Shown: piece after piece, positions 54,340-64,000 of the stretch
How the letters are laid out: each line of letters begins with the position of its first letter
How positions within the stretch are numbered: position 1 is the first letter of the stretch
Notes under the pieces: generated by a model
Database searches by the model: none
What the model saw: only the letters and a program-made list of their open reading frames with translations
What the model was told of the DNA's origin: nothing
Program-made: the position numbers and the translations under genes
Origin: Roseiarcus sp963758335
GTDB lineage: Bacteria > Pseudomonadota > Alphaproteobacteria > Rhizobiales > Beijerinckiaceae
NCBI GenBank assembly: GCA_963758335.1
Contig: CAVWVF010000001.1
Location: forward strand, 1,426,001-1,490,000
Length of the DNA: 64,000 nucleotides
Direction of reading: 5' to 3'

Positions 54340-55620
54340 TCAGGCTCTCAACGCCTGGTCGAGATCGGCGACCAGATCATCCGGGTTCTCGATGCCGACC
54401 GACAGGCGGATCAGAGCCGGGGTGATCCCGAGGCGCATCTGCTCCTCGGGCGGAACGTCGGAATGGGTCATCGACGCGGGATGCGACGCCAGACTCTCCG
54501 TTCCGCCCAGGCTGACGGCGAGCTTGAACACTTCGAGCCGGTCCAAGACGGCGAAGGCTTCCGCTTCGCCCCCTTTCACCTCGAAGCTGAAGGTCGAGCC
54601 CGCGCCCTTGCACTGGCGTTCGAAGACCGGGCGATCCGGATGGTCCCCGGGCAGAAAGCCCAGATACCAGACCGAGGCGACCGCGGGATGGCCGACGAGA
54701 AAGCCCGCCACCTTGCGCGCGCCCTCGGCCGAGGCGGTCATCCTGAGCTTCAGGGTCTCCAGCGAGCGCATCAAGAGCCAGCCGGTATGAGGATCGCACA
54801 TCGTGCCGAGGATGGTGCGCATGCCGCGGATCGGATCGAGCGCCGCCGCCGCTCCGGAGCAGCCGCCCGCGATCAGATCCGAATGGCCGCCGACATATTT
54901 GGTGAGCGAGGTCACGACCAGATCGGCGCCATGGGCCAAGGGCGTCTGGTACAAGGGTCCGAGCATCGTGTTGTCGACGATGACCGCCGGGCGCCTTGCG
55001 TCGGGACCCATGAGGCCGTCGGTCAATTGCCTGGCGCGGCCGATGTCGACGAGGCCGTTGGTCGGATTGGCCGGCGTCTCGAGATAAAGCGCCGCGACCG
55101 GACCGACGGCGCGTGCGGAATCGACCGCTTCCTCCATCGCCCTGACGCCGCCCTCCGCCGGGAAGCCGATCGGGATCACGCCGAATTGCGGCAGGATCTT
55201 CTTCAACAGAAAGTCGGTGCCGCCATAGACGGGGCCCGAATGAACGATGACCGAGCCGGGCCGCGCAAGGGCCCAGAGGCTGGTCGAAATCGCCGCCATG
55301 CCCGAGGCGAACGCCAGATTGTCCTCCGCCTCGTCCCAGATCGCCAGCCGGTCCTCGAGCATCTCGAGATCGGGATTGTTGATCCGGCTGTAGATGAGGC
55401 CCGGTTCCTCGTTCGGCCGCTTCTGGCGCAGGCCGTAGGCCAATTCGAAGAATTCCTTGCCGTCCCGGGCCGTGCGGAAGACGAAGGTCGACGTGTGGAA
55501 GACCGGCGGCTTCAGCGACCGCTCCGACAGGAACGGATCGTAGCCATAGCCCATCATCAGGGTTTCCGGCGACAGCGCCCGGTTGCCCAAGAGCCTCTTG
55601 CGCCATCGTTCGTTGGACAT
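54340..55620 (-). CDS. Cystathionine gamma-synthase / methionine gamma-lyase family PLP enzyme
   Basis: This is a 426-residue member of the Cys/Met metabolism PLP family. The PLP lysine is in VTSLTKYVGGHSDLIAGG, the tyrosine region in GLIYSRINNPDLEMLEDRLA, and LYLETPANPTNGLVDI and LGGTESLASHPASMTHSDV are typical of gamma-synthase/lyase members. ATG 55620 with GGAGG upstream is clear; open frame further upstream is ignored. It belongs to a different subgroup from the enzyme at 42289-43428. Whether it makes cystathionine or degrades methionine is not readable. Confidence 0.86.
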   Translation of the reverse strand: MSNERWRKRLLGNRALSPETLMMGYGYDPFLSERSLKPPVFHTSTFVFRTARDGKEFFELAYGLRQKRPNEEPGLIYSRINNPDLEMLEDRLAIWDEAEDNLAFASGMAAISTSLWALARPGSVIVHSGPVYGGTDFLLKKILPQFGVIPIGFPAEGGVRAMEEAVDSARAVGPVAALYLETPANPTNGLVDIGRARQLTDGLMGPDARRPAVIVDNTMLGPLYQTPLAHGADLVVTSLTKYVGGHSDLIAGGCSGAAAALDPIRGMRTILGTMCDPHTGWLLMRSLETLKLRMTASAEGARKVAGFLVGHPAVASVWYLGFLPGDHPDRPVFERQCKGAGSTFSFEVKGGEAEAFAVLDRLEVFKLAVSLGGTESLASHPASMTHSDVPPEEQMRLGITPALIRLSVGIENPDDLVADLDQALRA

Positions 55621-55760
55621 GAGCTTCGCCTCCGTGGCGCCGTTCACGCCAATAGACCGACTTTTTGGCGCTTTTGAAAGCGCTGCAGTCGACCGAACAG
55701 TCCATGGCGTGCCGCGCCATTCCGCGCTAGGCTCGCGCAAGGGGGCGCCTGGAGGCGGAC

Positions 55761-56123
55761 ATGGCCGTCCATCTGCACCACGTGAACATTCTCGCTGAAG
55801 ATCTCGAGGCGACCGTCGCCTTCTATGTCGAGGCCGTCGGCCTGACCAAGGGAGAGCGGCCTCCCTTCGGCTTTCCCGGCGCGTGGCTCTATGACGGCGC
55901 ACGGCCGGCCGTCCATCTCACGCTCGCGGCCGAGCCGCCGGCGGGCGCGGCCGCCGCCGTCGATCACGTCGCCTTCGCCTATGACGCGCTCGACGAGGCG
56001 CTGGCGCGGCTCGACAGGCTGAACCTGCGCTACACCCCGCCGAGGCCCGTTCCCGGGACCCGCATCCGCCAGTGTTTCGTGAAGGACCCGAACGGCGTGA
56101 CGGTCGAACTCCAGGGGCCGTAA
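55761..56123 (+). CDS. VOC-family (glyoxalase/dioxygenase-fold) protein
   Basis: This is a 120-residue single vicinal-oxygen-chelate domain: LHHVNILAEDLEATVAFYVEAVGL, VDHVAFAYDALDEALARL and CFVKDPNGVTVELQ provide the usual two metal His and the Glu. GGAGG lies 5 bases before ATG 55761. Substrate unknown; it is divergent from the PLP enzyme upstream. Confidence 0.82.
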   Translation: MAVHLHHVNILAEDLEATVAFYVEAVGLTKGERPPFGFPGAWLYDGARPAVHLTLAAEPPAGAAAAVDHVAFAYDALDEALARLDRLNLRYTPPRPVPGTRIRQCFVKDPNGVTVELQGP

Positions 56124-56208
56124 TTAGGGCGCCGCCGACGCAGACCTATCCCGCGCGCGACCCTTCTCCGAGGGCCGCGGCGGCGAGGCTAAGGGAAGCC
56201 GGCGGTCC

Positions 56209-56430
56209 TCACCCGGACGTCGGATTGTCGTTCATCAGGTTTCGGACGCGCTTGGCCTTCACCTCGGTTTCCGTCATCCAGGGCCGCTGCGCCGCCGCCG
56301 CCGGCATCCTCATCCTCACGGCGGTTACGCGCTCGACGGTCAGGCTCCATTTCTCGGCCAAGTGCAGATTGGCGACTCGCGCCTTCAGCAAAACGTCGGG
56401 CCGCCCAAGAAAGATCGCGTGGGTGCTCAT
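56209..56430 (-). CDS. Small hypothetical protein
   Basis: A 73-residue frame from ATG 56430 with GGAGG 7 bases upstream. The sequence MSTHAIFLGRPDVLLKARVA looks protein-like; the rest is basic and ends LMNDNPTSG. No family recognised. The ending resembles the small protein at 6345-6575. Confidence 0.45.
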   Translation of the reverse strand: MSTHAIFLGRPDVLLKARVANLHLAEKWSLTVERVTAVRMRMPAAAAQRPWMTETEVKAKRVRNLMNDNPTSG

Positions 56431-56705
56431 CAGGCACCTCCCACAGCCCCCATCGCTTGCGATTGTCGCGCCTTTCCGCGCCGCCCTGCTTTGACGCGAC
56501 AAACATCCCATACGCCAGGAGTTTGGCGGTAATTTGATCGCCGGCCTCGCCCCTTGCGCTTCAGTGCGGAAGCGCCGCCGGGGCGAACGAATCCGCCCGC
56601 GCGCTATCCCACATCTCACGCAAGCGCCGCGGCGCGCGTTGAACGACGCGCACCGCGATCCAAGTTGCCTGACCTGGGCGACGCGGCGGGCGTCGCCCCC
56701 GAAGC
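56431..56705. other. Intergenic region, nothing recognised
   Basis: Between the small protein start and the kelch remnant I see no gene or repeat. Overlapping open frames are not supported by similarity or ribosome sites. Confidence 0.4.
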
Positions 56706-57627
56706 TCAGTCCTGAGTTAACGCCCCCCCTGGCACTACGGTGACGGTTATCGGCAGGGATGGGATACCGTTGGCGACCACCTCCAGCGTGCTGTCGCCCG
56801 TCTCGATATCTGTGGGCACGTCGAACCGGGTTGAAACGATGGCGGAGCCGGTCGCCACGCCCGTCGTGCTGAAGTTATAGGTGCGCGCGTAGGTCACGTC
56901 GCCGTTGCGGTATTGGTTATGCGCACCAGCGGAAAGTTGGTGGCGACCTGGAATTCGTCGCCGAACGCATTCGCCTGCGAGAGGCCATTGAACTGCGTGC
57001 CAAAGATCTGGTACTTCCCGCCTGGATTGATGTCCGAGAAGATGAACTTCGTGATCGTCGGCGCCCACGCGGGCTGATACATGCCCGAGGACTTGTAGAC
57101 GAAGTTGAGGTTCAGCATCACTTCGCCGGTCGGCAAGAGCAGCGTGCTGGGCTGATTGTTACACATAGACGCCGCCGGTTCGGGGATGAGCCTCGTGCCG
57201 TCGAACTCGTACAACCTCCAGATGTCGCCCGGCGGACACGTCGACAGCTGCGGCGATTCGGCTTCGGCGGCGACGAGGTGGCCCGTGCCGTTGCGGATGC
57301 TCGCGTAGCGAGCTTGGCGCGAGCGAGCTTGTCGTTGGTGATTCCGGGCGGATTGGTTTGGACAAGGAAATTCCCGTTCGGCAGCAGGCTGGACCAAGTA
57401 TCGCCCGAGCCTTGCATGTTGGGGAGGTCTGGGCCGGCCGTCCAGATCCCGGTCTTCGTGTCGTAGATCGCGGTGTGGGCGACCGGCTGGTAGGTCACGC
57501 AAGCATTCGGATCCGTGCGGGGACCCGGAATGGTGCATGCCGCGCCGCTGTTGAACACCGTGCCGTCCGGCCGGAGGATCGCCGGGCCGATCTCGCCGGG
57601 CGGATGGTAGACTCTCAGGCCGGAACT
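56706..57627 (-). pseudogene. Kelch / galactose-oxidase-like protein, 5'-truncated with two frameshifts
   Basis: Reading from 57627, GLRVYHPPGEIGPAILRPDG then HTAIYDTKTGIWTAGPDLPN and LLPNGNFLVQTNPPG are kelch-type blades. A shift near 57305 leads to WRLYEFDGTRLIPEPAASMC, LLLPTGEVMLNL and TKFIFSDINPGGKYQIFGTQ. A second shift near 56917 leads to the C-terminal IPT/DUF1929-like end (NFSTTGVATGSAIVSTRFDVP). The N-terminal part is missing at the Tn3 element boundary. This was probably a secreted or surface protein. Confidence 0.7.
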
Positions 57628-57671
57628 AACGAAATGGCCGTTTACTACCCATAAGCGGACATATCAGGAAC

Positions 57672-60658
57672 GCTACGCGGCCTTCTGGAAGGCGTCGGCC
57701 TGGGTGCGCAGCGGCCTCAATCCGTCAATGTTTTCCGACAGGCTTTGCTCGACGCCCCAGACATAGTCGCCGGTGAGGTTCACATGTTCCCAGCCGAGCG
57801 GAGACAGATGGGCCAGCATGGAAGCGGGTACGTCTTCGAACTTGCGCAGAACATCGACGGCGCGTTCCAGATATCGGGTGTTCCAAAGGATGATGGCCGA
57901 GACGACGAGATTGAGGCCGGAGGCGCGGTGCTGTTGATTTTCGTACGTGCGGTCGCGGATTTCGCCGAGCCGATGGATGAAGACCGCCCGCGCGAGACTG
58001 TTTGCGGGATTCGCCTTTGTTGAGCTCCTGGCCGGTCCCGCGTCGCAGATCGGGGTCTTCGATCCAATCGAGAGTGAAGAGCGTGCGTTCCAGGCGTCCC
58101 AGTTCGCGAAGCGCCGCAGCGACGCCGTTCTGTCGCGGATGGGATGCGAGTTGGCGCATGATCAGCGACGCCGTCACGATTCCGCTGCGAATGGACGCCC
58201 CGATTCTCAGGATATCGGGCCAATGAGCGCGGATCAGAGGGATATTGATGCGCCCGGCGATCAGGGGTTCGAGAGTTGGATAGGCGGACGGTTTCTCGAA
58301 GCTGTAGAGGCGACGGTGCTTCAGGTCGGGGATGCGCGGCGAGAATTTGAAGCCCAGCAAGGCGCATAGCGCAAAGACATGGTCGGAGTCGCCGCCACCA
58401 TCTGTGTGGTGGCGGAGCACGGAAACATCGCTCTGGTGATAGAGGAGAGCATCCAGCACATGCAGCGCCTCGCTTGCGGTTGCCGCAATCAGCTTGGTGT
58501 AGAAGGGCGCGTAGCGATCCGAGATGTGCGTGTAGACCTTGAACCCCGGCTTCTTGCCATAATGCGCGTTGAAACGACCGGCGTCGCCGCCAGGGCCGCC
58601 AGCCTGGAAAAACTGACCGTCTGACGACGAGGCGAGGCCGCCGCCAAACATAGCCGCGAACGGTTCACTCTGTTGTCGGTTGACCAGACGTTGCAACGCG
58701 AGCGCGTATGTCTCCTCGCGGATATGCCAGTCGGATGTCCAGGCGAGCTGACCGAGCGTGGCCACGCTGCACGCCTCGGCCATGCGCGTGAGCCCGAGAT
58801 TGAGCCCATCGGCGAGCACCGCCGCCATCAGGGCGCGGTTGTCGATGGCCGCCGCGCCGGTGCGCAGATGGGTGAAACACTCGGGAAAGAGCGTCCATCT
58901 GGACACTTCGGCCAACAGGTCGGTGATGCGAACCCGCGGCAGCATGGCGTAAAGTCGCTCGGCCAGAGCTTCGGCTTCGGGCGGCGTCGATTTTTCGAGC
59001 GGCGATATCTTCAGCACGCCTTTGTCGATTGTGACATCCGGCAAGAGACCATCCTTGGCGCGAACGTCGATGGCCGCCAGTCGAGCGTCGAGCACCTCGC
59101 GGCGGCCCGCGATGAATCGTTCGAAATCCGCTTCGACCGCAATCGGCAGGGCGCCAACTTTCCGCAAATCTTGAAATGCCTCCTTCGAAATCAATCGTTC
59201 CTCGAAAGAGCGGTATTGTCGGCTGCCGCTGACCCATACGTCGCCAGCGCGCAGCCGATCCCGGAGCTCGGATAGCGCGCAGAGCTCATAATAACGCCGG
59301 TCGATGACGCCGCCCGGCAGAACGTGCGGGGTCCAGCGCGGCCGGACGAACCCGGTCGGGGCTGATTTCGGCAGGGTCGATTCGCCGGCGCAATTCATCT
59401 CGCGCAACGCCTCGATGGCTCGCATGAGCGAAGCGGACGCCGGGACGCTTTCGAATTCAAAAGCTTCGAGGAAGGCGGGCGACCAACGCCGAACGCCGGC
59501 ATGGCGCTCGCCCAGAACCTGGTAGGCGTCGAACTCCTCGGGCCGCGCCAACGTCTCGGCTTCCGCGACGCTCGACCGAAAGCGCTCCCAAGGGATCACG
59601 GATGCAATTGCGCCGAACGCGTCCTGTTTGGTCTCATGGGCGGCGATCAAGGCCGCGCCGATGCGCGCGTAGAGACGAACCTTTTCATTGATGGCTCTGG
59701 CGTCACCCTGAAAGGCTCGGGCGTGTCGCCCCTCGGCCTTGTGGAACATCGCGCCGATCAGACGATCAAACATATCGACGGCTTGGTCGATCAGACCCGC
59801 GCAAATGTCCAAAACAACGGCGACCAGCGTTGCGTGCCGCCTGGGGCGTTCGTAATCGGCGACATGCTGGACGGTCGTGCGCCCGGCTTCGCGCGCGAGT
59901 TGGGCGAGACGCGCCTGATGGATCAAGTGGCTGCGACCTGGTTCGATCCCAATCCTCCGGATATGTTCCAGACGTTCGATCAAACCGAGCATGGCGGCTG
60001 GTGTGGCGGCTTCAGGCATTTGCCGCAACCATGCGAGCCAGCTCAGGCTGGTCTCTTTCCGACGTTGCGTGAGCGCATCGAGCCCGCGCCGCTGTTCAGC
60101 CGACAGGCCCTCGGTCAACCGCCGATGCGCTTCTCGTCGGGCCACGCGGCGAAGTTCCGCGCAGAGGCGTTCGATAGCGGCGGGCGAGGGAACCATAATT
60201 CTACGTTGCCGACACGCTTCAATTGCCAGCGGAGCCAAATAGGCGAGCCGATCATTTTCGATGGCCTGTGGCGATAAATGCTCCGCCAACTCGGCCGCGG
60301 TCTTTTTGCCGAAGGGACGAAGCCCGAGCCGCTGCTGACATTCGAGGGAGTGACGCCAGCAATTCCGCTTTGCGGCCAGATACTCGTCGATAAACTCCGG
60401 AAGCACCCCGATTTGTTCGGCGACGAAACCGATCAACGCCGCGGGAGGCCGCTCGCCGGCGCGCAAGGCGCGGCCGGGATAGTTGAGATAGCAGAGCATG
60501 AGCCCATAGCCGAGACGATTGGAATCGCCCCGGCAGCGCAAAATCGCCGCGAGGTCGGTCGCCGTCAGCGTGAAGTGACGGATCAACTCACGCTGTTGGA
60601 CGGGTGGATCGAACAACTCCGTGATCTGCGCCTCGCTCAATCGTTGCCATCGCGCCAC
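57672..60658 (-). pseudogene. tnpA: Tn3-family transposase TnpA, late frameshift
   Basis: The N-terminal region (MARWQRLSEAQITELFD then HFTLTATDLAAI) and DDE_Tnp_Tn3 domain are clear. The catalytic residues lie in SSSDGQFFQAGG, HTDGGGDSDHVFALC and GQELNKGESR. One extra A in the A run at about 58001-58003 shifts the frame just after the catalytic Glu. The true end (RAVFIHRLGEIRDRTYENQ ... LRPLRTQADAFQKAA) is readable to a stop at 57672. The DDE triad is kept but the last 110 or so residues are wrong, so activity is doubtful. GTG 60658 directly follows the tnpR stop. Confidence 0.85.
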
Positions 60659-61252
60659 TCATGTCTCCCGACTCTGGCTTCCCGCAGACCATCCGATCCT
60701 GGCCAAGGCGTCGATGAGCGTGCTGCGCTTGATTCCGAACGTTCGGCAGACGGCGGCCTTGGAGGCCCCACCGTCGAGCGCCGAGGTCACGGCGGCCAGC
60801 TTCTCGGCGTCGATTGCCGTGGGACGACCGCCGCGCCGCCCGCGACGACGCGCAGCGGCCAGCCCAGCCTGAACCCGTTCCTGGATGAGCGACCGTTCAA
60901 ATTGCGCCAACGCGCCGAACACATGAAAGAGGAATTCGCCTTGCGGCGTCGCGGTGTCCATTTGCTCTGTGAGCGAACGAAAGCCGATGCCGCGCGCCCT
61001 GAGATCGCTCACCGTCGTAAGCAGGTGAGGCAGTGAGCGCCCCAACCGATCCAGCTTCCATACGACCAGGCAGTCGCCGGACTTGATGAAGGCCAGCGCC
61101 TTGGCCAGGCCTGCGCGCTCGCCGCGGCTGCCGCTCACCCGATCCTCGAACAAATGACGTTCATCGACTCCGGCGGTAAGGAGCGCGTCGCGCTGCAAAT
61201 CAAAAGTCTGGCGGTCGCCGTCGGTGGAAACGCGCATATAGCCGACAAGCAT
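60659..61252 (-). CDS. tnpR: Serine resolvase TnpR
   Basis: This is a site-specific serine recombinase of 197 residues. The catalytic Ser is in LVGYMRVSTDGDRQTFDLQR; VVWKLDRLGRSLPHL and EFLFHVFGALAQFERSLIQER form the rest of the catalytic core and arm. The C-terminal helix-turn-helix is SKAAVCRTFGIKRSTLIDAL. It resolves cointegrates at a res site, probably just upstream. It abuts tnpA with no gap, so the two are expressed together. Confidence 0.94.
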   Translation of the reverse strand: MLVGYMRVSTDGDRQTFDLQRDALLTAGVDERHLFEDRVSGSRGERAGLAKALAFIKSGDCLVVWKLDRLGRSLPHLLTTVSDLRARGIGFRSLTEQMDTATPQGEFLFHVFGALAQFERSLIQERVQAGLAAARRRGRRGGRPTAIDAEKLAAVTSALDGGASKAAVCRTFGIKRSTLIDALARIGWSAGSQSRET

Positions 61253-61439
61253 GCGCGAAAAACCTCATCCGACAGGTTTCCGCACAATGCGCCATTCCGA
61301 CAGGGTTTGTCGATCATACTTCGGCGGCAAAATCGCCTCTGTTTTCGACGTCCGAGGCGCACTGATAACCCGACCGAAAAACCCGAGACGCCGTAATCGT
61401 CTGTTCTGTTTGCATAATCAGACGGAACCGTTCTCACTC
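61253..61439 (-). promoter_or_regulatory. Probable res site and tnpR promoter region
   Basis: The 187 bases between tnpR and the right terminal repeat hold no gene. Repeated tccgacagg-like and tgtcg half sites (61269-61278, 61296-61313) are the sort of short repeats found in Tn3 res sites. Subsite borders cannot be defined by eye. Confidence 0.5.
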
Positions 61440-61478
61440 TGTCCGCTTATGTGTAATTGGAGGCCGTTCCGTTAGTTC

Positions 61479-61810
61479 AGGCCAGGATGAGCAGTTTGAC
61501 GCGGGCGAGGGAGCGCAGGAGCCTGGCGTAGCGTGCGTCGCCGTGCGCGATGGCGAGATCGGCGAAGAGCCTGGGGGCGCGGGTGTAGAGGACGGAGAGG
61601 TTTTCTCGGCACGCCTTGTGGCCGAGCGCGCAAGCAAGCCAGCTCTTGCCCAGGCCGCTCGCCCCGGTCAGGAGCAAATTGCGGCGCTCGGCGATCCGGT
61701 CGCAAGCGGCGAGCTTGAGGAAGAGCGCCCGGTCGAGCCCGCTTGAACCCTTTGGCCAAGCCGTAAAGACCGAGGGCGTTCAGCTGGTCGAGCGTGGGAT
61801 GAGCGAGCAT
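61479..61810 (-). pseudogene. istB: IS21-family helper ATPase IstB, internally deleted and 3'-truncated
   Basis: The start MLAHPTLDQLNALGLYGLAK is intact, but the sequence jumps from there to RALFLKLAACDRI-type sequence in another frame. About 55 residues normally between them are lost. The P-loop LLLTGASGLGKSWLACALGH is readable. The gene ends at LARVKLLIL, where the family normally continues with DDWG and about 100 more residues. The end coincides with the Tn3 element border. Confidence 0.75.
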
Positions 61811-61821
61811 GGGATTTTCTC

Positions 61822-63385
61822 TCAGTGGTAGTAGCCGGGACCGCGCAGATTGGCGTGGTCGAAGAGGGTGGCGGGACCGCTGTCCTTGGCCGCCGCGGCG
61901 TCGCCTTTGCGGGCGAGGAGGGAGGCGACGCCCTTGCAAGTGAGGACGCCCAGTTCGACGGCGCGCGCCGACACCGCTTCGACGCGGGCCGGCTCGAGGC
62001 CGCGGTAGGAGCGGAGAATGCCAAGGCAGGTGCGGAACCCCTGTTCGGGATGCGGCCGGCTGGCGAGCACGGCGCTGATCAAGCCTTCGGTGTTCGGCCC
62101 GATCTTGCCGGCCCACCGGCGGAACCGATCCGGCGTCCACTCCGCGGAGCGTCGGTGGGAGAGCTGGGCATATGGTCGGGGTCCGTGCCGTGCTTGCGGC
62201 CCATGTAGCGTCGCTGATGGACGCCGACGCGTTGGCCCCGATGGAAGATCTCGACCGCGCGCGCGGTGATCCGCACATCGACCTCGGCGCGGATGAGCGT
62301 GTGCGGGACGGAATAGAGGAAGTCGTGGACCTCGATGTGATAGTCGAGATTGACCCGCGCGCGCCGCCATTCCGCGAACTCCCAATCGTCGGCGGGCAAG
62401 GGGGTCAGAGCGCCACGCTCGATCTTCTCGAACAGCTCTCGACGGCTCAGGCCGAGATTGCGCATGGGACGATCGTTCATGCGTTGCATGACGAGTGCGA
62501 TCGCCTCGTTGCATTCGGCGAGCGAGAAGAAGGTCAGCCCGCGCAGCCGCCCCAGAATGTAGGTCTGGGCGAATCTGACCCCGGCCTCGACCTTCGCTTT
62601 GTCCCGCGGCTTTCCCGGTCGCGCCGGCAGGATGCCGACCGAGTAATGCGCCGCCATGGCCCCGTAGGTCCGGTTGATCTCGGGATCGTAGAAGGAGGCC
62701 TTGTTGACCCCGCTCTTGAGATTGTCGGGAACCAGCAGCTTCGGCGCGCCGCCGAAAAAGCGGAACATGCGCGCGTGGGCGCCGGTCCAGTCCGGCAACG
62801 TCTGCGTCCAGGTCGTCTCGGCATAGGTGAGGTTCGAGGCCCCGAGCACGCCGACGAAAATCTCCGCCTCGCGGATTTCGCCCGTCGTCGGATCGACGAT
62901 GCCGATCCGCTTGCCCGAATAGTCGATGAACGCCTTTTCCCCGGCGACATGGTGCTGGCGCATCACCGGGGTCAGCCGCCGTTCGAATCCACGCAGCAGA
63001 TCGCAGAAGCGGCTGTAGCCGTAACCTTCGGGATGGGCCTCTCGGTATTCCTCCCAGAGGATCGTCATCGTGACGCCAGGACGCTTCAGCTCGCGCGCCA
63101 AGGCCGCCCAGTCCGGCTCGGCCCGCCGCCCTGGCCTTGCGTGACCGCCGCGCGACCAAAGAGTTGGAGTTCCAGAGCGTCGTCGGTAACGTCGTCCGCC
63201 AGTCGCCATGCCAACCCGGCCGCCGCCCCCCGTTTCAGATTGTCCTGGATCGTCGAACGCGCCACGCCAAGACGTCGCCCGATCTCGCGCACGCTCACCC
63301 CATCGTGGTGAAGCCGCAATAAGTGTCGCAATTGTCGCATGCTCAGTTCCCGCTTCGCCGGCATCCCGATCTCCTCGTCGACCAT
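61822..63385 (-). pseudogene. istA: IS21-family transposase IstA, two frameshifts
   Basis: N-terminal helix-turn-helix: SMRQLRHLLRLHHDGVSVRE. After a shift near 63125 comes the catalytic core with Asp in AFIDYSGKRIGI, Asp in LLVPDNLKSGVNKA and Glu in RDKAKVEAGVRFAQ. After a second shift near 62160 comes the C-terminal part (HRRSAEWTPDRFRRWAGKIG then GLISAVLASRPHPEQGFRTC). The stop at 61822 is 11 bases before istB, the usual IS21 spacing. Both genes of this element are dead. Confidence 0.8.
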
Positions 63386-63452
63386 CGACGGGCCAGCAGT
63401 GCCGCAGTTGCCGAACCGCGGGGAGCAAACGTTGAGAGCCGTGACCGGCTCA

Positions 63453-63520
63453 GGTGGCCGGCTTCATTTCGGAATGGTGGCCGGAATCAAATCGGAACGA
63501 TGGCCGACATCAAATCGGAA
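63453..63520. repeat. Triplicate 23-bp terminal repeats of the IS21 element
   Basis: Three similar units of about 23 bases follow one another: ggtggccggcttcatttcgg, ggtggccggaatcaaatcgg and gatggccgacatcaaatcgg, each ending gaa. Multiple terminal repeats of this kind are typical transposase binding sites at IS21 ends. The opposite end has been lost with the 3' part of istB. Confidence 0.7.
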
Positions 63521-63691
63521 TCCCCGGCCGGATTGCCTCGGAATTCGCAGTACGCGACTCCAGCCGCTTAAGCCACGGCCGCCAGCCCTGACAATCGCCC
63601 GTCATGCAAAAAGAAGGGATAGGGGGTTGGAACACACCCCGGTGATGTGCGTTTTTCTGAATGGGCAACATTAATTCAGGCTCAATTCGCG

Positions 63692-64000
63692 TTAGGTTGA
63701 CATGGCCATTTGAGCTCCTCCGCCGATGGCGGCATTGAGGCATGTTCGGGGCGTGGGATTGTGCTTGAGGCCGGCGAGGTGGAACCACCTGAGGTAGCTG
63801 TCGAGGTATTTTGTGGCGATGCCGCGATGGGGGCGCAGGAAGGTTTTGAGGCTCTCGTGGCGACTGTTGACGGTCTGGATGTGTAATTCGCCGCGGACAC
63901 GTTCGCCGTTCGACTGGTTGAGCGCTTCATGGCTGACGCCGAGGGCGGCGGCGCAAGGCGGGTAGACGTTATTGCCGTCGGTGACGAGCAAGGCGTCCTT
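63692..64000 (-). CDS. IS1595-family transposase, C-terminal part (runs off the window)
   Basis: The visible part reads LVTDGNNVYPPCAAALGVSHEALNQS, then LHIQTVNSRHESLKTFLRPH and GIATKYLDSYLRWFHLAGLK, matching the catalytic end of ISXO2/IS1595-type transposases (Asp in VTDG, Asn/His in VNSRHE). The upstream part and left end lie beyond position 64000. The visible frame is intact. Confidence 0.8.
   Translation of the reverse strand, partial: KDALLVTDGNNVYPPCAAALGVSHEALNQSNGERVRGELHIQTVNSRHESLKTFLRPHRGIATKYLDSYLRWFHLAGLKHNPTPRTCLNAAIGGGAQMAMST

Larger units (their letters stand above)
57622..61478 (-). mobile_element. Complete Tn3-family element, 3857 bp, tnpR-tnpA only
   Basis: Inverted terminal repeats of about 38-40 bases, both beginning gaactaacg and ending cataagcggaca, lie at 57622-57661 and 61440-61478. 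They have the inner TAAG typical of Tn3. AGGCC occurs directly outside both ends (57617-57621 and 61479-61483) and is a candidate 5-bp target duplication. The only genes are tnpR and tnpA; no cargo is seen. Confidence 0.82.

Overview
The window looks like a chromosomal segment of a GC-rich alphaproteobacterium, most likely Hyphomicrobiales (Beijerinckiaceae or Methylocystaceae-like). The reasons are the aerobic-type cobalamin genes (cobO, cobQ, cobD, cobC), AddAB instead of RecBCD, a cyanide-insensitive bd-type oxidase, ATP-dependent PEP carboxykinase, a DUF1236 protein, short intergenic repeats of a kind I associate with this order, and the IS families present. This placement is from family knowledge, not a database search.

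Layout. 1-2.3 kb: two tandem IS630-family copies. 2.3-10.7 kb: a frameshifted trypsin-like gene, purH (-), an mqsRA toxin-antitoxin pair with a broken toxin, a D-lactate/glycolate dehydrogenase-type flavoprotein (-), a frameshifted MHS-type transporter, and a Xre/RES toxin-antitoxin pair. 10.8-17.5 kb: a secreted GH43-type protein whose stop overlaps cobO, then cobQ, a bicupin oxalate decarboxylase (-), cobD (-) and cobC. 17.8-24.4 kb: addB-addA, overlapping by 4 nt. 24.4-29.3 kb: a TAXI-like binding protein, a Sel1/TPR membrane protein, pckA (-) and an alpha/beta hydrolase. 30.2-36.3 kb: a frameshifted TIGR03118-like protein and a minus-strand lipid cluster (hydrolase fragment, wax ester synthase/DGAT, second hydrolase, broken acyl-CoA ligase). 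At about 36.35 kb this cluster is joined head to head with a 5'-truncated cioA followed by intact cioB. 38.4-40.9 kb: a broken DUF1236 gene and a divergent pair of unrecognised genes. 41-48 kb: a UbiH-like hydroxylase and PLP enzyme operon, a Phd/PIN toxin-antitoxin pair, a YXWGXW-type secreted protein with a 45-residue tandem repeat, and murJ.

48-51.4 kb is an insertion hot spot: fragments of what looks like an IS110-type element surround minus-strand group II intron sequence whose reverse transcriptase has lost its middle. A TPR gene fragment, a duplicated galK 5' end and a RelE-type toxin-antitoxin module follow. 51.5-56.4 kb returns to metabolism: galK, galT, a RibD/DHFR-like protein, a second Cys/Met PLP enzyme and a VOC protein. 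56.7-64 kb is nested mobile DNA: a decayed kelch-type gene truncated next to a complete 3.86-kb Tn3-family element, then a decayed IS21-family istB/istA pair and an IS1595-type transposase running off the window.

Two themes stand out. First, single-base indels are common in accessory and mobile genes but absent from long core genes (purH, cobQ, addAB, pckA, murJ, galK/galT), which argues for real gene decay over random sequencing error. Second, the window holds four toxin-antitoxin modules in four states (broken toxin, intact, substituted catalytic residue, inserted beside duplicated galK). Two of them carry a perfect 8-bp-arm palindrome against or across the first start codon, overlapping a sigma70-like -10 box, which predicts leaderless, autoregulated transcripts.
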